Source: Gemmatimonadota bacterium (GTDB lineage Bacteria > 4572-55 > J002). Taken from it: DNA of 8,213 nucleotides. Made by a program: the position numbers and the translations under genes. Numbering within the stretch: position 1 is the stretch's first letter; each line of letters begins with the position of its first letter. Positions 1-7,083 of this stretch are shown in pieces. The stretch covers positions 1 to 8,213 of the forward strand of contig RFFQ01000074.1 of the NCBI GenBank assembly GCA_003697105.1, in the 5' to 3' direction. The notes under the pieces were generated by a model, which did no database searches, was not told the origin of the DNA, and worked only from the letters and a program-made list of their open reading frames with translations.

Positions 1-3000
1 GCAACGATGCCGGTTGAAAAATCGTATTCACCCGGACGACCGGGCATCACGAAGATATTCATGGTTTTGGTATCACCGGGGGGGATATTATAAAAGAAGA
101 ATAGCGCGGCACGCTTGCGGAACCCGTCACCGGTCAAGAACGTATCATCGACCATCCGGGTTGGTACCGGTTGTACCATATCCCAACCGGTGATGCCTTC
201 TAAATCATCTTCTGTTATGTCATACGGGCTCGGAATCGAGTCAACTTCGACTAAAAAATAAATATTACGTTGGGTTTCCAGCCACAACGCACCTGCCGGA
301 ATATTGATATTCGTGGGATTGTGAATGCCCACCGTAAACAGACCATTTCGCCCGAGGCGCACGGCATCGGGTCCTTGGATCGACAGTTGAATGTCCAGTG
401 GGTCTGATGGCTCTACTAACAAACCGGATGGGATCACCGATTCCGTACCCTCAGGCAGGGTGACCACAACATCCCAAAACCCTAAGTCTAAATGTTCTGT
501 GGGGAAAATTGCCCTTAGCTGGGTCGGGTTGAGAATGGTTGTGTATGCCGGCTCTAACACCTGTTCCTCGCGGCGCAACATCACTTGTGTACTATCCTGA
601 AAGCCGACTCCATCTACCCGGATGATGATTTCCCCTTCTTCCTTTAACCCACCTACCACCGGCGGGTTGATCCGGCTGATCGAAAAATCCAATGATACCG
701 CTTGTAGCCGGATCGTTTCGGTCTCTATTCCCTCGGGCACATCCCGACCGATCAACAAGATATAGTATGATCCCGTTTGCGAGACCGGCACAAACACGCG
801 TTGATTTGCGGCAAAGGGCACTCCGGAAAGATCATAATCACGTAGGGATGGCATTCGATTGTAAGCGATATAGATTTCATTCATCGCCAGTTGGGCATCA
901 CTGGTAAGGCCGATATCTAATACCCGATTCGGGGTATCTACCTCCATCTGGTAATATCGAACTTGACCTTCCGTCAAGGTGGTTTCAACACTATCCCCGA
1001 TGGAGAAAGTCTCCACCTGTACCTGCACCGGTGTTGAAGAGACCCGCAGATTATTCTCCAGATGGCTCTCCCGAATATCATTCCGAATATTAGTGCGGAC
1101 GATAACCGAATATGATCCGGGAATCACGCCGGGGGTTTCTCCCACAAGTGTACCGTTGGGGTTGCCATTATCCCGCAAAATACGGGCGGGATTGATCCGT
1201 TGCTCCACTTGCAACCGTTCTCCCGGTGCCAGATCAATGTACCGTTCCTCGTAGCCGATGAGCGGGTCTTCCGCCGACCATAGGCTATCTGCCGAGAGAT
1301 ACACGGCGTCCCGAATCATGCCTTCCGCCCGATTTGTGGGGTCCAGATTCTGAATCTGCCACGTAATAGTTGTTTCTTCGCCGGAGATGGCGCTATCGGG
1401 GTGGCTGATATGGGTTACTTCCAAATCCACCGGTGGCGCTAACACAATATCGAGCGGAATCGCGGCAATGTTGTTGTCTTCCGCCTCATGTTCGTAAATA
1501 TCATTCCGGCTATCGGTGTGGATGAGCGCATAATAACGTCCCGAAAGATAGACCGGTATCTCCACGGTCAAGCTGTCGTGATATGCCATACCGGTGTCCA
1601 AAACTCCGCGGTGAGGTATCGAGCCGAGCCGGATATCGTTTTCATCCAACAACGGGTTTGGAGAGAGATAAAAACCGTCATACCAGTTTGCTGGAGTTGG
1701 ACTCATACCGTTGTTTTCAACGCTCCAATGGATTGATACCGGTTGGCCCGCCATCACTTGGCGGGCGGCGGAGTTCGGTTGCACCACTAAATCCGGGGAA
1801 GGTGATAATGTTACTGTAATCGGTCCTGGTGCCCGGATAACGTTGTTGGTTGGGTCTTTATCCTGAACCGCCCCGGCCACATCGGTTTGGGCAAACAGAT
1901 AAAAATCACCGGCGATCCCATCGGGCAGGTCAACCGCCAGTTGCCGTTCATACGCCTGACCCGCCGCTAAACCGCCAATATGGGAACGGGTCGTAACGCT
2001 CAGATCGGTTTCGACACTTAACAAAGTATCGGCGGAGAGGTAAATTCCATCTGACCAGACCGAAGCTAAGGTATTGCCTGCCCCGATATTCATTACTTGC
2101 CATGTCAGGTTGATCGGTTGCCCGGATTCACCGCTTGCCGGCGCGGTGAACTGGCGAATCGCAAGGTCAACCGGTGGATAGGGTTGAACCGAAAGCGGCA
2201 CACTCCGGGTTATATTGTTATCCTCGGCGGTATGCTCATAGATGATATTGGCAGCGTCCGTTTGGCTGTAAAGGTAGTATGTGCCCGAAATATCGGGTGG
2301 TAGCGTCACGCTCGCCGTTTGGGTACGAGTGACGGCGGTATCCAGCGGTTCAAAATGAAAAGCGACATCCAGTAAAATACTTCCGGTAGTATCCCACACT
2401 GCCGAAGGCGAAAGATAAAGTTGGTCTTGCCAAGCAAGCTCCGCTGTCGCGGCAGAACCGGCATTCCGAACGACCCAGTTGACCGTAATCGTCTGTCCGG
2501 CAACCAGTGACGTATCCGCCGTCCAAACCGAATCGACTTGCAAATCCGCCCACGGGCTCAGATTGATGTGAACCGTTGTCTCACTCCGCGCGATATTATT
2601 CGCCGTTGCCGTGTATTCAAACACCTGATCCTGCCAATTGGTATGGACAAACAGGTAATAATCGCCGAAGATACCCTCCGGCAGGCGTTCCGTGCGTCTA
2701 TCGCTGTAGCTTTCATTGGGGGCAAGTTCGCCCGTGAAAGATAGCGTATCCAACCGGATCAGGGAATCGGGGTCAAATGTGGGGCAAGGGGAAAGGTAAA
2801 GCGCATCCGTCCAAGAATCTTCGTAAGGTGTTCGTTCACCTTGATTTTGCACCGTCCATTCCACCAACATCGCTTGGCCGGAATAGACCGCCGTATCCGG
2901 GATGCTGACCGCCGTGACGGCTAGATCGGGCAATGCTCCTGCCGCTATCACCAGCGAGTCGCGACGCCGGATGTTATTGGTTTCGGCGTTGTATTCGTAC

Positions 3001-4187
3001 AGATCGTTCTCTGTATCCGTTACCACAAACAGGAAATAAGTCCCCACAAGGGTATGCGGCAATGGCAAGGTATCCATGACCGTATAACCCGTGTAGGGGT
3101 CCAGGAAACCGGTGTGCGGTACGACCGCCAATAACCGGTCATCTGCTTGGCTGAAGGTGGTATCCGATGAGGCATAAATTGCATCAGACCAGTGAGGTTT
3201 CATTGTTCGACCCGAAGCGTGATTTTCCACAGTCCAAGAGAGTACCATATTTTGCCCGGCCGTCGCCGTTGCCGGCGATGTCACATCTGTCACTTGTAAA
3301 TCAATGGGGGTCCGATTAATCGTAACGATTTGCTGCCGGATATTATTTAACCCGTGCGCTTCCGCCAGATCACGGTCTGCATCAGTATAAACGGAGAGAT
3401 AGTAATCCCCTTCGATATCCAGTGGTACCACGAACTCATGGTGATTGGTGTAGCTTTCACCGGAAGTGAGATAGCTTACATTTTCAATTGCACCTAATAA
3501 AACAACCCCTGCCTCTTGCAGATCGGCATCGGGGTTTGGCATAAGATAAATTTTGTCCTGCCAGTGCGGAACATTGGTGCCCTCATTGCCGGTGTTGGTA
3601 ACTTGCCATGATACTTCAAACGTTTGACCGGAAGATAATACCTCCGTTGCTTGAACATTCGTTACCTCCAGATCGGCGAGCGGATATTGTTCGGTATCCA
3701 CCGTCCATTGGTGAATGTGTTGGAAGCCGTGAATACCGGTAGGGGTGACACCTTGTATAAACAGGTAATTGTCATAATCTAGGCGCATCGGATCAACCGG
3801 AATGGTGACATCGATATTCGTGGTGGGAGTGAAATCGGTGTAGGAGGTGGAGTTGTAGGTTGTCGCTGCCGTCCGGAAAAAATAGTCAACCGTTGTAATA
3901 TCTGGTAAGCCGGGAGTGCCTTTTTTGAAAAAAGGGTGGGAGTGGGGGATGCCCCAATTACCGGTTTCGTTTTTTGCCCGCAGGTACAGAGTGTGGAAGC
4001 CCTCGGGGACATCCGCCGGCGTGAATTGGAGCGTCACCACACTATCCGCTGTAACAGAAACGGGCGTACCGTTCCCCAAGCCGGGGTCGGTATCCCAAAA
4101 ATACTCCACCTGTACAATATCTTGTGCTAATACCGCTGAAACAAAGAACAAGCTGAAAAGGTAGATCAAAATGGGTTCCTTTTTCAT
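1..4187 (-). CDS. Large secreted multi-CARDB repeat protein, C-terminus beyond the window
   Basis: I read this frame through all 1395 complete codons and found no stop, so the gene is intact here and runs off the left edge. The start is ATG at 4187 with AGGAGG at 4195-4200, 7 bases upstream. Residues 1-21 form a Sec signal peptide (KK, hydrophobic core, VLA then QD). Residues 22-95 hold a module opening VEYFWDTDPG, with LYLRAKNETGNWG further on. Residues 96-170 form a linker or further beta domain (IHGFQHIHQW). Residues 172-1057 are seven CARDB repeats, about 1059-1165 a PPC-like beta domain (YYQMEV, YYILLIG), about 1169-1260 a TIG/IPT-like domain (GVGF, GFWDVVVTLPEGT), and 1261-1395 an unassigned beta-rich region (VRLGRNGLFTVGIHN). 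I saw only one cysteine (residue 468), usual for exported repeat proteins. The likely role is a cell-surface or matrix adhesin or scaffold; this is inferred from the families. Any anchor, sorting signal or catalytic domain would lie off the window. It probably shares a transcript with the beta-helix gene 57 bases upstream. Confidence 0.9.
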   Translation of the reverse strand, partial: MKKEPILIYLFSLFFVSAVLAQDIVQVEYFWDTDPGLGNGTPVSVTADSVVTLQFTPADVPEGFHTLYLRAKNETGNWGIPHSHPFFKKGTPGLPDITTVDYFFRTAATTYNSTSYTDFTPTTNIDVTIPVDPMRLDYDNYLFIQGVTPTGIHGFQHIHQWTVDTEQYPLADLEVTNVQATEVLSSGQTFEVSWQVTNTGNEGTNVPHWQDKIYLMPNPDADLQEAGVVLLGAIENVSYLTSGESYTNHHEFVVPLDIEGDYYLSVYTDADRDLAEAHGLNNIRQQIVTINRTPIDLQVTDVTSPATATAGQNMVLSWTVENHASGRTMKPHWSDAIYASSDTTFSQADDRLLAVVPHTGFLDPYTGYTVMDTLPLPHTLVGTYFLFVVTDTENDLYEYNAETNNIRRRDSLVIAAGALPDLAVTAVSIPDTAVYSGQAMLVEWTVQNQGERTPYEDSWTDALYLSPCPTFDPDSLIRLDTLSFTGELAPNESYSDRRTERLPEGIFGDYYLFVHTNWQDQVFEYTATANNIARSETTVHINLSPWADLQVDSVWTADTSLVAGQTITVNWVVRNAGSAATAELAWQDQLYLSPSAVWDTTGSILLDVAFHFEPLDTAVTRTQTASVTLPPDISGTYYLYSQTDAANIIYEHTAEDNNITRSVPLSVQPYPPVDLAIRQFTAPASGESGQPINLTWQVMNIGAGNTLASVWSDGIYLSADTLLSVETDLSVTTRSHIGGLAAGQAYERQLAVDLPDGIAGDFYLFAQTDVAGAVQDKDPTNNVIRAPGPITVTLSPSPDLVVQPNSAARQVMAGQPVSIHWSVENNGMSPTPANWYDGFYLSPNPLLDENDIRLGSIPHRGVLDTGMAYHDSLTVEIPVYLSGRYYALIHTDSRNDIYEHEAEDNNIAAIPLDIVLAPPVDLEVTHISHPDSAISGEETTITWQIQNLDPTNRAEGMIRDAVYLSADSLWSAEDPLIGYEERYIDLAPGERLQVEQRINPARILRDNGNPNGTLVGETPGVIPGSYSVIVRTNIRNDIRESHLENNLRVSSTPVQVQVETFSIGDSVETTLTEGQVRYYQMEVDTPNRVLDIGLTSDAQLAMNEIYIAYNRMPSLRDYDLSGVPFAANQRVFVPVSQTGSYYILLIGRDVPEGIETETIRLQAVSLDFSISRINPPVVGGLKEEGEIIIRVDGVGFQDSTQVMLRREEQVLEPAYTTILNPTQLRAIFPTEHLDLGFWDVVVTLPEGTESVIPSGLLVEPSDPLDIQLSIQGPDAVRLGRNGLFTVGIHNPTNINIPAGALWLETQRNIYFLVEVDSIPSPYDITEDDLEGITGWDMVQPVPTRMVDDTFLTGDGFRKRAALFFFYNIPPGDTKTMNIFVMPGRPGEYDFSTGIV
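1020..3677 (-). repeat. Seven tandem CARDB-type repeats (protein level)
   Basis: Each repeat starts with a DL-V strand; the starting Asp residues are 172, 296, 421, 548, 674, 799 and 921, a period of 122-127 residues. The shared pattern in order is: DL-V, then SGQ or AGQ, W-V-N-G, W-D--YLS (repeat 2 has YAS), a D-rich stretch, a G-L--G--Y turn, LP--I-G-YYL, TD---D-YE, and a closing NN. This matches the CARDB family of bacterial extracellular Ig-like domains. The copies differ clearly from each other in protein and DNA, so the array looks old rather than a recent slippage product. Repeat 7 carries roughly 17-19 extra residues around 1001-1017 (RDNGNPNG), next to the change to the PPC-like domain. 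Confidence 0.88.
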
Positions 4188-4194
4188 GATAATG

Positions 4195-4224
4195 CCTCCT
4201 TCGGTGGTGGTAAGACACCACCAC
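4195..4224 (-). promoter_or_regulatory. Ribosome binding site with hairpin just upstream
   Basis: AGGAGG at 4195-4200 sets the start of the large CARDB gene. Two bases before it, the leader RNA can fold into a 7-bp stem (4203-4209 with 4216-4222, 6-base loop) or an equivalent shifted stem (4204-4210 with 4218-4224). No T run follows, so it is not an intrinsic terminator. It could tune translation or stabilise the processed mRNA between the two surface-protein genes; that role is a guess. Confidence 0.5.
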
Positions 4225-4244
4225 TGCCCGCTGTTTCCATCCGA

Positions 4245-5279
4245 TTAATCATTTGATTTAATCTTGACGCGAATATTCAAGTCCGTCTGCGGGCCCACGA
4301 TTGGAGGCGCATCAAAGAAATAGACCGAGGGCATGGGTGTGATTCCCGACAAAACATAGGGTGTTGAACCACCAAACATACCAATATCAACCCCATTTTC
4401 ACCCGCATCTAACGCCGGCGATCCTTCCGCCAGTTGCCAGCGACCATCGGTACTGCCAGCATTGATAAAAACAGTGTTCATATCGACATTCGATTGGTTT
4501 CCATCATCACTGCCAAACTGGGTCGAATTTCCGATATTGTGAGTAACAATACAGTTCGATGCCCAAAACTCACCGTCTCTCAAAATATTGTGGCGAAAGG
4601 TGGCATTGTAAACCGAGATGCTTCCCAAAAAAACATTATGCTCGATGGTAATCGATTCTGCCCCCGACGGGGAGATTAACGCTTCGCGACCTTCCGTTAA
4701 GCCGCGTTCAATATAATTGTTGCGGATGATAATATCGGAATTCTGATTTCCCAGCCAGATGGTCGGGGCACAACCACCATAGTCACTCGTATTGCGGATA
4801 TAATTTTGAAGAATGAGAATATTACTGACATTCAAACCGGTACCGATGATATAATCTCGGTCATAAGTGTATCCATCCGTCACAATCATATTTCGCTGCA
4901 AGATAATATCGTTCGTCCAAAACCGGACGAAGCCATTAATATCGAGCCCCATCAGCATTGAACCGCTGGAGGTCTCATGAAAGCTAATATATTCGGTCTT
5001 TGCCGTGGCAATATCGGCGCGAGTTTCCGGGTTTTCGGCTAAAAAATAACCGGGACCGTAGATGTAGAGCGTTTTTGAAAGGTCTAATGCTCCATAATTC
5101 ACCGGTGAACCCATCACATAAAGGGTATCGCCAGCGTTAGCACCGTCATGTGCTTCTTGTAAGGTCACAAAATCTGCATCTGGACTGCCGGGATTACTGT
5201 TTACAACCCAGATTGTGGCAGAAGCCGGGGCGATGAACGCAAAAAAAAGTATCAGTATAAAAAAGGTGCGGGAATACAT
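4245..5279 (-). CDS. Secreted right-handed parallel beta-helix protein
   Basis: 344 residues. ATG at 5279 is preceded by GGAGG about 8 bases upstream. Residues 1-21 are a Sec signal peptide ending ASA before TIWVV. Residues 36-56 (DFVTLQEAHDGANAGDTLYV) are the usual cap of secreted beta-helix proteins of the pectate-lyase-like type. Residues about 95-255 contain irregular coils with Asn-rich turns (RNMIV, QNYIRN, RNNYIERG, EHNVFLG, RHNILRDG), typical of PbH1-type repeats. Residues 280-303 (the EGSPALDAG and VDIGMFGG motifs) close the helix, and a beta-rich tail ends in IRVKIKSND. I see no clear catalytic residues, so substrate binding, polysaccharide cleavage and a structural role all remain possible. 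No T9SS-type C-terminal sorting domain or membrane anchor is evident, so the product is probably released or held by partners. The gene lies 57 bases before the CARDB gene with no terminator between them. Confidence 0.85.
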   Translation of the reverse strand: MYSRTFFILILFFAFIAPASATIWVVNSNPGSPDADFVTLQEAHDGANAGDTLYVMGSPVNYGALDLSKTLYIYGPGYFLAENPETRADIATAKTEYISFHETSSGSMLMGLDINGFVRFWTNDIILQRNMIVTDGYTYDRDYIIGTGLNVSNILILQNYIRNTSDYGGCAPTIWLGNQNSDIIIRNNYIERGLTEGREALISPSGAESITIEHNVFLGSISVYNATFRHNILRDGEFWASNCIVTHNIGNSTQFGSDDGNQSNVDMNTVFINAGSTDGRWQLAEGSPALDAGENGVDIGMFGGSTPYVLSGITPMPSVYFFDAPPIVGPQTDLNIRVKIKSND

Positions 5280-5389
5280 GGCTAAATCCTCCAGAATGGC
5301 ATATTCGGGAAATAAGTTACGTGGATTTTCATGAGATTTTTACAAGATTTACGGGACCCGCGTTAAACCGCGGCGTAGTTCTTGGAATG
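5280..5389 (-). other. Leader region of the beta-helix gene
   Basis: About 110 bases between the terminator and the ATG at 5279. It holds the GGAGG ribosome binding site and a small GC-rich hairpin (CCGCG 5358-5362 with CGCGG 5369-5373, 6-base loop). Because a strong terminator lies just upstream, a promoter for the two surface-protein genes is expected here. I could not find a convincing sigma70 pair: a TTGTAA is present but no good -10 lies at a normal distance. Confidence 0.45.
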
Positions 5390-5424
5390 AAAAACCCTTA
5401 AAGTCCTTAAAGACTCTAAGGGTT
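5390..5424 (-). terminator. Intrinsic (rho-independent) terminator
   Basis: A 13-bp stem (5412-5424 with 5393-5405) with a 6-base loop is followed on the minus strand by a run of five T (two in the stem end, three at 5390-5392). Read as minus-strand RNA the stem is fully paired, with one G-U wobble; read as plus-strand RNA the same position is an A-C mismatch and there is no T run. This fixes the direction. It starts 3 bases after the TGA of the small gene at 5428-5660 and probably ends the cupin transcript. Confidence 0.85.
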
Positions 5425-5427
5425 CAA

Positions 5428-5660
5428 TCACTTACTTTTAAGCATCCGATAGTTTTTAGCCGTGGTTTTGATCCGCACGTTGCGGAATGTCTCTGGAGGG
5501 TATTTAATTTCGGGGAGGCGCTGGCGCGCCACACGTTATACCGTCTAAAATCATTACCAGAATAACTTGGTTGTGCCCGTTTAGACCGGTTGGTGTAAAT
5601 GGTATTGAGAGGAGGCAATAATGGTTGCGGGTATTTTTCGGTTGGCATTTTATTACCCAT
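5428..5660 (-). pseudogene. Small unrecognised gene with an apparent frameshift
   Basis: I do not recognise this protein. One frame opens at ATG 5660 (AAGG 9 bases upstream) and reads naturally through MPTEKYPQPLLPPLNTIY, SYSGNDFRRYNVW, then becomes composition-poor until a stop at 5424. From about 5527-5531 a second frame (a -1 shift) gives a more protein-like C-terminus (LPEIKYPPETFRNV, then KTTAKNYRMLKSK) and ends in TGA at 5428-5430, 3 bases before the terminator. Joined, the product would be about 77 residues, basic and without signal peptide or membrane segment. A single-base loss in the GC-rich TGGCGCGCC tract, real or from assembly error, would explain the break. No slippery heptamer is present, so programmed frameshifting is unlikely. 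Alternatively, the uninterrupted 78-codon frame (5424-5660) is the real gene. It lies 112 bases downstream of the cupin gene, probably on the same transcript. Confidence 0.5.
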
Positions 5661-5772
5661 ACCGGAATACCTTTTTGTGCATGAGTAAATGTACCCGAGG
5701 AGGCGTGACCCCTTACGGTAACCGGTTCGCGGTTATGAGGGTGGGTTTTCAGGGAGAACTTCTGGCAATATT
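5661..5772. other. Spacer between cupin and small gene
   Basis: 112 bases without a supported gene. It holds an 8-bp palindrome AACCGGTT at 5720-5727 and the AAGG ribosome binding site of the next gene. I see no terminator after the cupin stop, so readthrough to the terminator at 5390-5424 is likely. Confidence 0.4.
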
Positions 5773-6093
5773 TTATCCTTTCATCTCGAAGAGTATCAAA
5801 ATCGCATGGTGGGCAATAATATTGGCGTGAATCACACCGCGGGGGATTTTGAGCATATCCCCGGTGGCTAACTGGATGGTTTCGTCATTGAGTTCAATGG
5901 TTGCAGAGCCTTGCGCCACAAAGAGCAATTCATCGTGGGCATCATTTTCATGACGGAAATCGTGCAACCCATGCTGTTTAAGGACATAACATTCATACCC
6001 GTCAACATCCATGAAAAAATTGACGATGCCATTGTTGTAATTCTCCGCGGTCTCAAACACGTTGCGTTTCTCATAAAACGTCGGTTGTTCCAT
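5773..6093 (-). CDS. Small single-domain cupin protein
   Basis: 106 residues, a normal length for a one-domain cupin; no signal peptide, so cytoplasmic. ATG at 6093 follows GGGGAG by 8 bases. Cupin motif 1 lies at residues 48-62 (HENDAHDELLFVAQG): His48, Glu55 and Gly62 fit the pattern, but the second His of the usual H-x-H is Asn50, with an extra His53. Motif 2 lies at 78-89 (GDMLKIPRGVIH) with Gly78, Pro84, Gly86 and His89. A metal site from His48, Glu55 and His89, perhaps helped by Asn50 or His53, is likely. Members of this family include sugar isomerases, dioxygenases and small-molecule sensors; the sequence does not reveal the substrate. It has its own promoter and is probably cotranscribed with the small gene downstream. 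Confidence 0.9.
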   Translation of the reverse strand: MEQPTFYEKRNVFETAENYNNGIVNFFMDVDGYECYVLKQHGLHDFRHENDAHDELLFVAQGSATIELNDETIQLATGDMLKIPRGVIHANIIAHHAILILFEMKG

Positions 6094-6144
6094 CCGTTAT
6101 TCTCCCCAAAAAGTTGAAAGATTCTGAGCCAAACCGCAAAATTT

Positions 6145-6173
6145 ATCATACCACACACCCATCTATTTGGCAA
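6145..6173 (-). promoter_or_regulatory. Sigma70-type promoter for the cupin gene
   Basis: The minus strand reads TTGCCA (-35, 6168-6173), a 17-base spacer and TATGAT (-10, 6145-6150). Each box has 5 of 6 consensus bases at ideal spacing. Transcription would start near 6138, leaving a leader of about 45 bases with the GGGGAG site. A 7-bp inverted repeat (CACCCAT 6156-6162 and ATGGGTG 6189-6195) brackets the -35 box and might bind a regulator, though it may be chance. Confidence 0.7.
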
Positions 6174-6196
6174 GTTTTTTTTGACGACATGGGTGC

Positions 6197-7078
6197 TCAC
6201 CGGTTGGTATTGTACAAATAGGGGTTTGCCTCGTACAACCCGTGCTCCCGCATAATCCGGTCAATGGTAAACGGATCGGGTTTGATCGAAATTTCCGGTT
6301 CGGTTGGGAGGTCTAGGCGCAGTTCGTCATAAAAAGGGGTGGTATGGTAGAGTTTTTTGTTATAGGCGATTACCATCAATTTTTCCAGATTGACTACATC
6401 AGCGATGTTGTACGCCAGTAGCGTCTCCAGAGATTGCGGAATGCCGTGTCGCTGATAATCATTCCACAAATGAATCGCAAAACGACCATTGATACCGTCC
6501 AATTCCTGCCGGTGGATGCCGAGCCGCTTTTCACACTGTTTCAAGCCGCCGGTGTAACCCAAGCTCGCCAATACATACCGCAGATCAATGTGGGTCAGAT
6601 GGTTAAGTTTGATTTTCAGATAGCGTTCAATGATGGGCACATCAAAGGTTTTGCCGTTGTAACTGACAATGACCTTATACTGCTGAATATCCTCCTTGAA
6701 TTCTCGGAGATTCTCCCCCTTGACATAGCAAAATGTGGAACTGCCGTTGTAGAGGGCGATGGTTGTGATATAATGCCCTTGCCGGTACGGTGATGGTGAC
6801 GTTTCGATATCCAGATACGCTGCCGAATAGCGGAACTCCGGGAAGAGCCGCCAATGCTGATTCGCCGGAAGTTTTCGGGAGAAATAACCCGGCTGATCTG
6901 CTGCCAGATGTTCTTTCGACTCCCAGAGATACCGGCGAATGTGTTGGGTGTTTATGTGGGGGAGTTGAATATCGCCCGCGGCTAAAAAATCATCCCACGT
7001 ATGGATGCCTTGTGACCAAAGCCATTCTTCGGTCTGGGGGGTCACCCCCGGAATGTGGCAGAAGGTACAATCTAGCAT
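6197..7078 (-). CDS. YprB-type RNase H-like 3'-5' exonuclease domain protein
   Basis: 293 residues, cytoplasmic. The core (about 85-240) shows the DEDD exonuclease signature: motif I YLDIETS with Asp90 and Glu92, motif II SYNGKTFDVPII with Asn141, Phe145 and Asp146, and motif III YNIADVVNLEKL with Tyr223 and Asp227. The Tyr four residues before the last Asp indicates a DEDDy-like arrangement, expected to use two metal ions on single-stranded nucleic acid. This matches the RNase_H_2/YprB family, whose physiological substrate is poorly known. The N-terminus (about 8-31, IPGVTPQTEEWLWSQGI then TWDDFL) resembles a helix-hairpin-helix DNA-binding motif. The ATG at 7078 is 5 bases after the TAG of the GIY-YIG gene, whose end supplies a weak AAGTAGG ribosome binding site, so translation is probably coupled. 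No terminator is visible after the stop. Confidence 0.88.
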   Translation of the reverse strand: MLDCTFCHIPGVTPQTEEWLWSQGIHTWDDFLAAGDIQLPHINTQHIRRYLWESKEHLAADQPGYFSRKLPANQHWRLFPEFRYSAAYLDIETSPSPYRQGHYITTIALYNGSSTFCYVKGENLREFKEDIQQYKVIVSYNGKTFDVPIIERYLKIKLNHLTHIDLRYVLASLGYTGGLKQCEKRLGIHRQELDGINGRFAIHLWNDYQRHGIPQSLETLLAYNIADVVNLEKLMVIAYNKKLYHTTPFYDELRLDLPTEPEISIKPDPFTIDRIMREHGLYEANPYLYNTNR

Positions 7079-7083
7079 GAAAC

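Noticed and set aside
391-2744. Several plus-strand and out-of-frame minus-strand ORFs of 60-90 codons
   Set aside because: All lie inside the continuous CARDB reading frame, whose repeats and codon pattern are clear; they are shadows.
4203-4224. Terminator between the beta-helix and CARDB genes
   Set aside because: The stem is followed directly by the ribosome binding site and has no T run, so it is not an intrinsic terminator.
5520-5535. Programmed -1 frameshift in the small gene
   Set aside because: No slippery heptamer of the X-XXY-YYZ type is present at the switch.
5720-5727. AACCGGTT palindrome as a regulatory site
   Set aside because: It is short, single, has no promoter beside it, and ACCGGT-like words are frequent through the window.
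5621-5830. Plus-strand ORF of 69 codons with a perfect AGGAGG before its ATG
   Set aside because: The AGGAGG is the complement of Leu-Pro-Pro codons in the small minus-strand gene, the ORF runs antisense into the cupin, and the product resembles no protein I know.
6434-7080. Plus-strand ORFs of 119 and 96 codons
   Set aside because: They are antisense to the RNase H-like gene, which has all catalytic motifs in frame.
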